Shown here: piece after piece, positions 1 through 7,540 of the stretch
Layout of the letters: every line of letters starts with the position of its first letter
How positions within the stretch are numbered: position 1 is the stretch's first letter
Assembly: GCF_000378185.1 (NCBI RefSeq)
Contig: NZ_KB899377.1
Span: 62,001 to 126,000 of the forward strand
Origin: Salinimonas chungwhensis DSM 16280
GTDB taxonomy: Bacteria; Pseudomonadota; Gammaproteobacteria; Enterobacterales; Alteromonadaceae
Length of the DNA: 64,000 nucleotides
Direction of reading: 5' to 3'
Notes under the pieces: model-generated
What the model was told of the DNA's origin: nothing
The model's input: the letters and a program-made list of their open reading frames with translations, nothing else
The model's database searches: none
Made by a program: the position numbers and the translations under genes

Positions 1-1166
1 GGACAGAAGAGCTTTTCGAGCGCCAGGCCGAACTCAAAGGAAAAATCGGTTTCTCAGAATGCTTTGGAGAATCTGGAAACCTCCTGACCTACTCCCAGTA
101 CGCTGATGAAGAGGTTAAGCGCCGGGTTACCTATGCAAGTACCCCGGATCTACAGAACGGGGAATGGCAGAGAGCCGAACTGGAAGCGGGTAAGAAGATG
201 GACTTCGATGACTTTGTGGAGTGGCAGATTGCGCGAGAAAATGACGAAGTTCTCGAACAGCATCGTCAGAGAGCGCTTAGGGAGTATGGTAGTAAATGCA
301 CCATCGGGACACCAACACACCATGCTCACTATGTTCTAAACGTACATTTCGCCGATGTAAAGGGTTCCTTATTCGCGGCGGCTATTGACCGTGTAGGTGC
401 GCATAGAGCGCTGGAAATGGCCACTAAAGCCATGCAACAGCAGGTTGGCTCGATGAATGAGGTCACCAAAGCACTTTGGAAGCTATCAGATGAAGGTGAA
501 TGGCGCACTCCCACTGCGCCTTTGCCAGCCTTTGTTGGTCGTTCTGAGGGAATCCTGCCATGGCACTTGGGCGGCATGTGCTCACCTTTCGGCTCCAGGT
601 CTCGGAACAATGAACCTGTGCCAGTCGATGAAATCGCGGTAGCCCTCGGCTTTGAGCCTCGCCCAGCAGACGGAGGCTGGCATTGCCTCACGTGGTCCGA
701 CTATAACTGGGAACAGGTAGCTGAATTGGTCTTGAATGAGTCCAAGCTACTCAGGGAATACATGATCGAGTATTCGGCCATTTCAAACGGGTACTCCGTT
801 CCGAGCTGGGCTTATCCTGGGCCGAATCAGAAAGATCAGAAATTCTATACGCGTCGTCGGGATCTGAAGCGGGACAGCGGCATGAGTTCACAGTCAACCG
901 TTCACGAACGCGAGACCTGTAACACTTATGCAGCGAAGAACTCCAACCTCATGACCTGGTTGTATCCGGCTTGCAGTACCCTCGAAGACCTAGCAAATGC
1001 CTTCGACAACAGGGCTGAGTTGATGCGCGCCGCAGGCCGAGCTGATGCTTTTACATGCTCCCGCGACCTCACTGCCAGCTCGTACGCACCAGATGTATCA
1101 AAATGCCCTTCAGTATTCCCTCGTTCTTCTATGGAGAGCGGAATACATAAAGTTACTTCCTTTTAG
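1..1166 (+). CDS. Unrecognised accessory protein, 5'-truncated by window edge
   Basis: The frame is open from base 3 with no stop, so the gene begins upstream of the window; 387 residues are visible, ending at the TAG at 1164-1166. The ATG at 198 is internal. I do not recognise the family. Visible traits are a charged N-terminal part, a His-rich stretch (THHAHYVLNVH, coded near 312-345), several Trp residues in the middle (for example WHLGG and WSDYNW) and a few cysteines near the C-terminus. No signal peptide or membrane segment is visible in the part present. A strong terminator follows 8 bp after the stop, so this closes a transcription unit. The other unrecognised genes and the recombinase nearby suggest mobile-element cargo, which is inference. 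Confidence 0.6.
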   Translation, partial: TEELFERQAELKGKIGFSECFGESGNLLTYSQYADEEVKRRVTYASTPDLQNGEWQRAELEAGKKMDFDDFVEWQIARENDEVLEQHRQRALREYGSKCTIGTPTHHAHYVLNVHFADVKGSLFAAAIDRVGAHRALEMATKAMQQQVGSMNEVTKALWKLSDEGEWRTPTAPLPAFVGRSEGILPWHLGGMCSPFGSRSRNNEPVPVDEIAVALGFEPRPADGGWHCLTWSDYNWEQVAELVLNESKLLREYMIEYSAISNGYSVPSWAYPGPNQKDQKFYTRRRDLKRDSGMSSQSTVHERETCNTYAAKNSNLMTWLYPACSTLEDLANAFDNRAELMRAAGRADAFTCSRDLTASSYAPDVSKCPSVFPRSSMESGIHKVTSF

Positions 1167-1174
1167 TCTACCTC

Positions 1175-1197
1175 GGGGCCTATTGGCCCCTTTTTTT
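1175..1197 (+). terminator. Rho-independent terminator
   Basis: GGGGCC-TATT-GGCCCC forms a perfect 6-bp G+C stem followed by seven T residues. It ends the transcript of the truncated gene before it. Confidence 0.9.
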
Positions 1198-1202
1198 GAC
1201 TG

Positions 1203-1221
1203 TTGCGCCCCAAACGGGCAA
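1203..1221 (+). repeat. 19-bp element, copy 1 (upstream of lipoprotein gene)
   Basis: TTGCGCCCCAAACGGGCAA lies just after a terminator and 75 bp before the lipoprotein start codon. A second copy with a single mismatch lies on the opposite strand at 4583-4601, upstream of an exported-protein gene. The arms TTGC.CCC and GGGCAA are imperfectly palindromic, which suits a protein-binding site. It may be a shared operator or a site used by a mobile element; the function is inferred. Confidence 0.6.
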
Positions 1222-1296
1222 TTAGCGACCGCTGCTCATAATAAAAAACGCGAAATAATGTCTCTTGCATGAACATATTTATACAGGAGATGACTC

Positions 1297-1803
1297 ATGA
1301 ACAAATCAGTACTTTTATTTTCGATTCTTTCGGTAGCATCGGTTTCTGGCTGTCAAACGCTTATGGGGCCGTCCGAAGAAGTTCCCCTGGTCGTACAAGG
1401 ATATGAGATTACCGTCCCCACTGGGAAGTCCCTTGCTTCCTCTCAGGCGATCAGCCAAGTCTTTCTGCCAGACGGCTACAGCGAAGTTGATCACTTTGGA
1501 AGAAAGGGAGAAAACGACAAAGTACGAGCTACGTCAATCTATCATCAAGGATTATCCGAAATAACTCTTAAAGAGTCTGTATATCTGGAAACCGATTTGT
1601 CGAATAAGCACAGCGAATCATACAAAAAAGTAAGATTTCGAATTGGGTGTCATGAGCTAGAAGATAAGACAGTCTGCCGGGCAAAGGTTATTTCAGGCGA
1701 ATCCACGGCCCACTTTCTCACCAGGACCGAGCTTTCCGATTGGAATGAGGCGAACAGTCTTCGATCAATCGTCAGCCCTCAGTACCAAAGCAGTATTGTG
1801 TAA
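1297..1803 (+). CDS. Putative lipoprotein, family not recognised
   Basis: A 168-residue protein with a lipoprotein signal peptide: a positive N-terminus (MNKS), a hydrophobic core and a lipobox VSGC with the lipidated Cys at residue 19, followed by QTLMGPS. The mature part is polar, probably beta-rich, with two further cysteines (GCHE and TVCRA) that could pair in the periplasm. An AGGAGATG ribosome site lies just before the ATG. Two genes follow in the same direction at short spacing (27 and 13 bp), suggesting a three-gene operon ending at the 2923-2948 terminator. No known function can be assigned. The position in accessory DNA suggests a mobile-element or secretion-related role, without direct evidence. 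Confidence 0.7.
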   Translation: MNKSVLLFSILSVASVSGCQTLMGPSEEVPLVVQGYEITVPTGKSLASSQAISQVFLPDGYSEVDHFGRKGENDKVRATSIYHQGLSEITLKESVYLETDLSNKHSESYKKVRFRIGCHELEDKTVCRAKVISGESTAHFLTRTELSDWNEANSLRSIVSPQYQSSIV

Positions 1804-1830
1804 CAAAGAAACTAATCAAGGAGTTTCACC

Positions 1831-2055
1831 ATGGGAATCTTAAAACGTTTACTTCATCGCCACTCTATTAACACCGATGCAGAAAACGCCGACCGGATGC
1901 TAAAAAAACAGCTAGCGTCCGCTCGGGAAGCTATTGATCAGCATGACAAAAACATGCGGGAAACGCTAGCGCATCTCGAACATATCCTTCATCCGGATAA
2001 CTATGTCAGCGCCAACTTAGAGAACGGCATCCTGACGGTAACTCACCGATATTGA
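1831..2055 (+). CDS. Small helical protein of unknown function
   Basis: A 74-residue protein with an AAGGAG ribosome site about 7 bp before the ATG. It begins with a short basic segment (MGILKRLLHRHS), followed by a charged, heptad-like helix rich in Ala, Lys, Glu and Asp, and a short C-terminal strand-like end (GILTVTHRY). No signal peptide or membrane segment is seen. It is the middle gene of a tight three-gene cluster between a lipoprotein gene and a helical 277-residue protein gene. No family is recognised. The good ribosome site and tight spacing support a real gene. Confidence 0.65.
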   Translation: MGILKRLLHRHSINTDAENADRMLKKQLASAREAIDQHDKNMRETLAHLEHILHPDNYVSANLENGILTVTHRY

Positions 2056-2068
2056 TAAGGAATAAACT

Positions 2069-2902
2069 ATGGATACTAAAGATAAAGCACGAGTAGTCAG
2101 TATTTTGGACTCATTATCTAGGTCAGATCAGTCGGACCCGCATAAGTTTTTGTCTGAGATAAACAAGGCGGCAGAATCTTCCCTAGATCAAGCCAATATA
2201 AAGCAATTTGCGAATAGTCAGCCCGAACCAACGCTGAAGCAATCTTCTCTCGATATTAGCAAGCTCAGCGAGGAGTCCGCTCTACCGAGAGAGCAACTAG
2301 AGGCCATCGAGAAAACTGCGGAACTGGTTCACCGGCTCGAATCGGCTGGATTTCAACGACCAGAAAAGGAAAACTGGGTCAGCGAAATGCTGAACAACCA
2401 TCAACGAGGATACCTACAGAATGACATTTTCACAGAGGCTGCTGTAGGTCTCGTTTGGATGGCCGCGAAGCTAGTCGAGAAAGCTTTTATAAGCCCTGAC
2501 AAGGAGCAAAAAACTGACCTGAAGAGCGAACTAGTCTCCGAAATCAAAGGTGAGCTCACGAAAATTAGCAAAGCCGCTGAGAAGCAGCTTGCTCATAGTC
2601 ATATCAGGGATGCGGCAGCGGAGCGGAATCAGGTTATGTCCCATGCAATATCTCAGGCTCGTGAGCTTTGGAAAAGCGGGCAGGAGCAAAAAGCAGACAA
2701 GCTCATTGTTCAAACCCATAACAAGCTAACTCAAAGCGCTCGAAAGCAGTTCATGCACTACGAACCAAGCCCAGAGCATCGGAAGGTAGTATCGCAGGCC
2801 GAGGGTCGGGAGAAGGAGCGAGCAAAACTCGCAGAAAAAGCCCAAGATGCGACTATTGGTCACCAGAAAGAACGTGACCGGGACAAAGGGTTGAGCTTGT
2901 AG
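2069..2902 (+). CDS. Predominantly helical protein of unknown function
   Basis: A 277-residue protein starting 13 bp after the preceding small gene, with an AAGGA ribosome site. It is highly charged, rich in Lys, Glu, Gln and Ala, and probably mostly alpha-helical; the last 100 residues look coiled-coil-like and end in a very basic/acidic tail (ERDRDKGLSL). A short hydrophobic patch (EAAVGLVWMAAKLVEKAF, about residues 123-140) could be an amphipathic helix rather than a membrane span. There are no enzyme motifs or signal peptide. It is the last gene of the lipoprotein cluster and is followed by a clear terminator. Function unknown; a structural or DNA-associated role is only a guess from composition. 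Confidence 0.65.
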   Translation: MDTKDKARVVSILDSLSRSDQSDPHKFLSEINKAAESSLDQANIKQFANSQPEPTLKQSSLDISKLSEESALPREQLEAIEKTAELVHRLESAGFQRPEKENWVSEMLNNHQRGYLQNDIFTEAAVGLVWMAAKLVEKAFISPDKEQKTDLKSELVSEIKGELTKISKAAEKQLAHSHIRDAAAERNQVMSHAISQARELWKSGQEQKADKLIVQTHNKLTQSARKQFMHYEPSPEHRKVVSQAEGREKERAKLAEKAQDATIGHQKERDRDKGLSL

Positions 2903-2922
2903 CAGTCAGTCTGGTATCAGAG

Positions 2923-2948
2923 AGCCCCGGTACATCCGGGGCTTTTTT
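2923..2948 (+). terminator. Rho-independent terminator
   Basis: AGCCCCGG-TACAT-CCGGGGCT is a perfect 8-bp stem running into six T residues. It ends the 1297-2902 cluster just before the convergent gene at 2953. Confidence 0.9.
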
Positions 2949-2952
2949 ATGA

Positions 2953-3339
2953 TTAGTTTGATTTAGGAGGATTGACTTCAGCCTCACGCAAGGCGGCTCG
3001 CATGTCCTCCATGTCGCTATCGAGCTGCTCAAACATCAAATCCATATCACCAGAAAGTGCTTCTCGCTGCTGTTCCAAGCGCGAAATTCTAGCTTCTCGT
3101 TCAGCTTGCCGAGCAGCAAAGGTCTTCTCTTGCGCTGCTTGCTCTTCAGCGGTTGGCGGATTGTCGAAATCATGCCACGCTTGCGCGAAATCGCGTCTGA
3201 ATTCTTCAGACTGGATCTGCTGCTGCACCTCGTGGGCTTTCTGTTGAACCACGACCTCTTGCCGTCCAGATAAAGCAAAATACACAATTATTGCGGTAAG
3301 TGGCATAGAAATAGCGATGCCGTAGAGTATAGATTTCAT
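2953..3339 (-). CDS. Small membrane-anchored coiled-coil protein
   Basis: A 128-residue protein with one N-terminal hydrophobic segment (about residues 4-23, LYGIAISMPLTAIIVYFALS), then a long Gln/Glu/Arg-rich stretch with heptad character (about residues 30-110) and a short Pro/Lys tail. It could be a type II membrane protein with a periplasmic coiled coil. It starts 10 bp after the end of the exported 387-residue protein gene, so the two are probably co-transcribed and may act together at the envelope. I do not recognise the family. Small anchored coiled-coil proteins of this kind occur in conjugation and phage loci, but nothing in the sequence proves that here. Confidence 0.6.
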   Translation of the reverse strand: MKSILYGIAISMPLTAIIVYFALSGRQEVVVQQKAHEVQQQIQSEEFRRDFAQAWHDFDNPPTAEEQAAQEKTFAARQAEREARISRLEQQREALSGDMDLMFEQLDSDMEDMRAALREAEVNPPKSN

Positions 3340-3349
3340 AGTAGTCCCC

Positions 3350-4513
3350 TTAGTTATTTTTAATACCTGGTTGAGAAACCGAGAATCCGGTTTCAGCCGA
3401 ATTCGTTACATTGGCCGCACGTTCAGTCTGAAGGCGCTCAGAAATGCGCATAGAAAGGTTCTTAGACTGACTCTGCCGGTTATCTAGGCTTGCGTACTGT
3501 GCGTCGGACGCGGACTGCTCAGAGCTATCAGTAATTGAGCGGGATCGTGAATAAAGCACATCTTGTGACCGTGATGTTTCTAGATCCCAGGTTTGACCGA
3601 AAATAGAATTGCCCCGACCGTAAACCGTTAATTCGCCAACCGACGCGGTTAAGCTCTTAGGGTCCACACTGAACGCTCCACAGCTCCAGTCATACTTTCC
3701 CTCGTAGCGATAGCCCCTGCTGGTAGGGACAACACAATTCTCTCCAAACTGCCTCTTGGCTATCTTTCGAGCTGCTTCAGGGAGGTCCTCGCGACCTAGT
3801 TGATGGCTCATAGCCTGCGCAAGTCCAACTTTCACGCTCTGTCCTATAGGAATGGACTGCCCCGAGGCGAGCTCATCCATAGTTGCCTCAGCGACCAAGC
3901 CATATAATGCCCAGCAAGCCCCATCATCGAGGAGGTACTGTGCTGGGATACGCATCGTCGAGGGCATGCCGGTAGTTGCCCAGTTGTAGGCAGCTTGTTC
4001 TACCTCAAGCTGACACTGACCAAGCGTTTTTTCTTTGTTCCAGGCCATACAAGCTTGAGCACTGGTTAAAACCGGTTTCGGCTCCCTACGGGGAAACTGA
4101 GGCGCGCGGGGCTTTGTGACAAGAGAACAACTCTTAATGGCAGACGCGGTGGGTCCATGCGTTGAGCGGCCCTGCTCAACATAGGCAAATAGCTCATTCA
4201 TAAGTGCGAGCGGCGCTGTCTTTACCGACAACCGGTCAGTATCTTGCGCCTGCTTGCGATTCGATAGTTCCGTGGCATCCCTTTGGGAATCCGTTTCTGT
4301 CGTTCGAGATTCCTGACCGGTACGCTCTTCTTGGCCGTTCTGTCGCTGAATCTCTTTAGAGTTTTCTTCGTTGATGGATTTTTCGAGCTGAGAGCGGTTT
4401 TCCCGGGCGGATTTCTCGCTCACACTTGCGCTTTGCTGAGCGACGGCTTGATTGCCGACCGCTAGGGCAACGATGCCAATGAGCATCCCAATGGATCGAC
4501 TTTTTACATTCAT
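3350..4513 (-). CDS. Exported protein with Gln/Ser/Glu-rich N-terminal region, unknown function
   Basis: The ATG at 4513 is preferred over the upstream ATG at 4525 because GGAGG sits about 5 bp before it; this gives 387 residues. An N-terminal signal peptide (basic start, then MLIGIVALAVGNQAVA) suggests cleavage after AVA. The mature protein begins with about 80 residues of low-complexity Ser/Glu/Arg/Gln sequence, probably disordered or coiled-coil. A central domain has six cysteines (SCSLV, ACMAW, QCQLE, ACWAL, NCVV, SCGAF), an even number consistent with periplasmic disulfides. The C-terminal 90 residues are again Ser/Arg/Gln-rich. A perfect 8-bp inverted repeat and copy 2 of the 19-bp element lie upstream. 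Co-transcription with the small coiled-coil gene downstream is likely. The family is not recognised. Confidence 0.65.
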   Translation of the reverse strand: MNVKSRSIGMLIGIVALAVGNQAVAQQSASVSEKSARENRSQLEKSINEENSKEIQRQNGQEERTGQESRTTETDSQRDATELSNRKQAQDTDRLSVKTAPLALMNELFAYVEQGRSTHGPTASAIKSCSLVTKPRAPQFPRREPKPVLTSAQACMAWNKEKTLGQCQLEVEQAAYNWATTGMPSTMRIPAQYLLDDGACWALYGLVAEATMDELASGQSIPIGQSVKVGLAQAMSHQLGREDLPEAARKIAKRQFGENCVVPTSRGYRYEGKYDWSCGAFSVDPKSLTASVGELTVYGRGNSIFGQTWDLETSRSQDVLYSRSRSITDSSEQSASDAQYASLDNRQSQSKNLSMRISERLQTERAANVTNSAETGFSVSQPGIKNN

Positions 4514-4535
4514 ACACACCTCCATAGCTGAACGA

Positions 4536-4558
4536 TTCCAGGATATTCTCTCCTGGAA
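4536..4558. promoter_or_regulatory. Perfect inverted repeat, possible operator
   Basis: TTCCAGGA-N7-TCCTGGAA, a perfect 8-bp inverted repeat with a 7-bp spacer, sits about 23 bp upstream of the start at 4513. It has no following T-run on either strand, so an operator is a better reading than a terminator. The regulator is unknown. Confidence 0.45.
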
Positions 4559-4582
4559 CCAGTCAAATCGGAGGGTGTGTTC

Positions 4583-4601
4583 TTGCCCGTTTTGGGCGCA
4601 A
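4583..4601 (-). repeat. 19-bp element, copy 2 (upstream of exported-protein gene)
   Basis: Read on the minus strand this is TTGCGCCCAAAACGGGCAA, identical to the copy at 1203-1221 except at base 9. It lies about 70 bp before the start codon of the exported-protein gene, a distance similar to that of copy 1 from its gene (75 bp). The same orientation relative to the gene at both places points to a shared regulator. Confidence 0.6.
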
Positions 4602-4674
4602 AGAGGTATCTTTGAGGATAATTGCTAGAGCGCGTATGGAAGAGAAGTTTCTTATAAACTTATTTTCCTACGGA

Positions 4675-5766
4675 CTAGACTATCTCAGATAGACTAAGGG
4701 ACTTTCCGTCTTTCAGACTAATAATATTATCTGGCTCTGAGCAAAACCAAGCATATGTTCCCCATGCTAGCTCTGACATCGCTTTTTTGAATGCTGGTGC
4801 GGAGCGATCCTGGAAGGCAGTAACAAAGGCCAAATGCTCAGGGCTAAATCCCGCTTCCACCGCAATCTCAGTTAATTTCTTTTTACGCACAGAGTTTACT
4901 GGACCATCAGAGGCTACGATCTCAATGAATACGAAAAGCATATCGCTGCCATCTGTCTTAGTCCCCAAGTCAACCAATATGACATCTGGTAGTGTCTTTG
5001 ATGGGTCGATCTTCAGTTTCAGCCTACTGGCGAGATCAATCCCCACTTTTTCACCGGATTGTGATAACCACAAGACAGCGGGATTCTTGAGGAACTTGGG
5101 CGCAAAATCCTCGATAACGCACTTTCCAATGACGCCAGAAGGCCCTGATTCAAGGGTTACCACACCGGCGTTGGGTAACGTGGCTGTGATGGTATCGGAG
5201 TTGGCCGCTGCCGCGTTCGCTCCCAACAATCTTATCCGGCTGAGTGCCGCCGGATTGAGGTGTGCTTTCTGCCAGGCAAGAATCGCATCCTCCAATTGCT
5301 GGCCGACTAAGGTCTCATCAAAAAGAGCCGCAAATTTTTGAGTCATCGCATACTTTGGAAGTGGCGTAGTAACTGGCAGGCCAGCTCTCTCCAAAACCGC
5401 CCCCAAAGCTATGAACCCGTATCGTATAGTCTCATCCCTGACGGGTTCTCGTGAGTTCGGAGCGTACCAAGTGTTAGCTGGACGTTCCTTCTTGCTGGAG
5501 AGGGCTTGTTCGACCCAAGCGTTGCGCTCTTCGTCCGACAGCAGCACTGCTTGCTCATCCGACATGTCAGTAACTTGGCTCGGACGAATCCAGCGCTCCT
5601 GTCCGTCAATCGCTCCTGCATAGAACATTACATAAAGCGTGCGGGCCGCCATTTCGCGGGTAACGTAGTTACGATTTTCTGTCCCATCTGGGAAGATCTG
5701 TGGCAATCGCTCAGCGATTACCTCCAGTTTTGGTACTTTCGGCCAGCTCAACTTTGTTCTCTCCAT
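4675..5766 (-). CDS. BsuBI/PstI-family type II restriction endonuclease
   Basis: A 363-residue protein resembling the BsuBI/PstI restriction endonuclease family. The N-terminal half is helical and probably contacts DNA. The C-terminal nuclease core shows the pattern LPDVILVD (about 259-266), followed by FVFIEIVASDGPVN (about 278-291) and a basic VRKKK, as expected for the PD-(D/E)XK-like site of this family. Known members cut CTGCA/G; that specificity is inferred here, not shown. The start lies inside the methyltransferase gene (56-bp overlap), so translation is probably coupled and follows the methyltransferase, protecting the host first. Length is close to family members. No frameshift or stop is seen, so the enzyme may be active. 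Confidence 0.85.
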   Translation of the reverse strand: MERTKLSWPKVPKLEVIAERLPQIFPDGTENRNYVTREMAARTLYVMFYAGAIDGQERWIRPSQVTDMSDEQAVLLSDEERNAWVEQALSSKKERPANTWYAPNSREPVRDETIRYGFIALGAVLERAGLPVTTPLPKYAMTQKFAALFDETLVGQQLEDAILAWQKAHLNPAALSRIRLLGANAAAANSDTITATLPNAGVVTLESGPSGVIGKCVIEDFAPKFLKNPAVLWLSQSGEKVGIDLASRLKLKIDPSKTLPDVILVDLGTKTDGSDMLFVFIEIVASDGPVNSVRKKKLTEIAVEAGFSPEHLAFVTAFQDRSAPAFKKAMSELAWGTYAWFCSEPDNIISLKDGKSLSLSEIV

Positions 5767-7540
5767 ACAGTTTGGCTACACATTTCTCGATGGTGAGTCT
5801 ATCAGAACCGGCCAAAATGATCTTCTGCAGCTTTGTCAAGCCTTCAATCGTAGGTAGAGGAACCGACATCAGCTCATAGGCAGAGACCGCAACACTACCG
5901 CTTATACAGCGATATATGCGGTCGAAGACCTCTGAATTGAGGAGAGCGTTAATCGTTTCGACAGTCACCTCTCTGATCAGACCGTCGGAGTAAACAATAT
6001 TCAAATGATTCTCAACTACAACGCCGTTGTTTCGGTCGATAAAGTCTTGGGGGATGACTGCGCCCAAAACCCGACGACTCTGTTCTTTTGATGTAGTCCT
6101 CTGGACTAAAACACATGACTCCCGTGTAATAAGGTGTTGTTGGTTGCTTTTCACCTCGATATAGGGGACATGATTCCGTTTCACTGCTGAGAATTTAAAT
6201 CCTTGAGCTGTAACTGACTCGGCCCATATCAACGGTAACGAATCTTTCGTCTTTTCTGATTTGAGCTGAGTTTTATGCCGGTTCCAAACCAACTTTCCAG
6301 TGGATACTACATATCCAAGGTCAGGAAGCCGTGTTTGCATCTTCTTAATGCGGTTAAGTAAAGCTGCGTCCTTTGACACCCTAGGGATTAGCCAAGGCCC
6401 ATCGCCCTTAACTATGCCCACTTTACCAATGTGCTCTACTTTGGCTTCATTAAGCCCCTGTGGAACGAGAAGTGACACTTTAGAGGGGCTGCGTCGCGCT
6501 CCCCTCTTAAACGTTGTCAACAATGTTTCTTGGAGCACATCATCAAATACCCCTTCTCGGTTAGAGATGAAGTCGAAAGCTCGTGGTGCTGCTTCAGTAA
6601 GTAGCAATTCTCGTAGCGCCTTGAAATACTGACCGCCCAGAAATGATGTCGGCGTGAGGTAGGCGATGACTCCATCTTCCTTGGCAGTTCTCAATGCAAG
6701 ATCGGTAAACAAGCCATAAAGATTGGCGTGACCGAACAATGAACGTGCGTACTTGTCTCTTAACGTTGCATCAAGCGTAACTTTCCCATATGGAGGATTG
6801 CCAATTACCAAATCAAATTTTGTCGATGACTCATATGCGAGTGCGTCACCAACAGTTATTACGTCTTTTGGTAACCTCTTCCGCGCTTTAATGCACAAAT
6901 CAATGAGTACCGATTCAAGAAGGACATGCGTCATCCAGGCGGCAAAGGGATCTATCTCTACCCCTTTCAATCGCTTACCTATCTGCCGAATCTTCCATTC
7001 TGCTGATGTGTTTTTCGATTTTTCAAGCATTCTTGTTGCTACAGGTGCTAAGAATGCCCCTCCACCACAGGCCGGGTCTATTATGGACGCTTTACTGAAA
7101 TCAACCCCAGCATCTTCGGATAAATCAAGTAGACGGGAAACTAAAGGAGGCGGCGTATAGTAAGCTCCCAGCTTTGAGCGGAAAGCCACTGGTAACATCG
7201 CTGTATAGATTGAGCCAATCAAAAATCCCGCATCAATATCGGGAAACTGAGCGATTACTCGCCCTGTACTTTTTGCAACGTCTTCAGCGTCTGATGCAAC
7301 ATCAGCGAGAAATGTATCATGGGGAACCGGAAAAATTTTAAGCTTAGAGCCGTGGCGCAAATTAACCTCATTCCAATATGAAGTCACCAGAACGGCACAA
7401 TATGATCGAGCTACAGCCAGACGATGCTCATCATCTGAGATAGAGCTGGCATACCCTCGTGCCATGCTTTTACATGCGTCATACCTGACAAGGGGCTCTT
7501 CCGATTCGCTTAAAATATCCTGAAAGTGATACGCATTCAT
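5711..7540 (-). CDS. N6-adenine DNA methyltransferase of the restriction-modification system
   Basis: A 609-residue class I SAM-dependent DNA methyltransferase. Visible motifs are motif X-like GAYYTP (about 125-130), the SAM-binding DPACGGGAF (155-163), an acidic VEID (about 194-197) and the catalytic NPPY (248-251) that marks N6-adenine enzymes. The remaining C-terminal part is probably the target-recognition region. Its start codon overlaps the stop of the recombinase gene (ATGA), and the endonuclease gene begins inside its 3' end, so the three form one operon. It should methylate an adenine in the site cut by the partner nuclease, probably CTGCAG if the family specificity holds. At 609 residues it is longer than the roughly 500 typical of PstI/BsuBI methyltransferases, with extra N-terminal sequence. 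Confidence 0.9.
   Translation of the reverse strand: MNAYHFQDILSESEEPLVRYDACKSMARGYASSISDDEHRLAVARSYCAVLVTSYWNEVNLRHGSKLKIFPVPHDTFLADVASDAEDVAKSTGRVIAQFPDIDAGFLIGSIYTAMLPVAFRSKLGAYYTPPPLVSRLLDLSEDAGVDFSKASIIDPACGGGAFLAPVATRMLEKSKNTSAEWKIRQIGKRLKGVEIDPFAAWMTHVLLESVLIDLCIKARKRLPKDVITVGDALAYESSTKFDLVIGNPPYGKVTLDATLRDKYARSLFGHANLYGLFTDLALRTAKEDGVIAYLTPTSFLGGQYFKALRELLLTEAAPRAFDFISNREGVFDDVLQETLLTTFKRGARRSPSKVSLLVPQGLNEAKVEHIGKVGIVKGDGPWLIPRVSKDAALLNRIKKMQTRLPDLGYVVSTGKLVWNRHKTQLKSEKTKDSLPLIWAESVTAQGFKFSAVKRNHVPYIEVKSNQQHLITRESCVLVQRTTSKEQSRRVLGAVIPQDFIDRNNGVVVENHLNIVYSDGLIREVTVETINALLNSEVFDRIYRCISGSVAVSAYELMSVPLPTIEGLTKLQKIILAGSDRLTIEKCVAKLYGENKVELAESTKTGGNR

Noticed and set aside
1297..4513. Conjugation (T4SS) assignment for the lipoprotein and exported proteins
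   Set aside because: The exported, lipidated and coiled-coil traits fit, but no VirB/Tra signature is visible in any of these proteins.
6058..6069. Partial third copy of the 19-bp element inside the methyltransferase gene
   Set aside because: Only the first 12 bases match and it is in coding sequence; likely chance.
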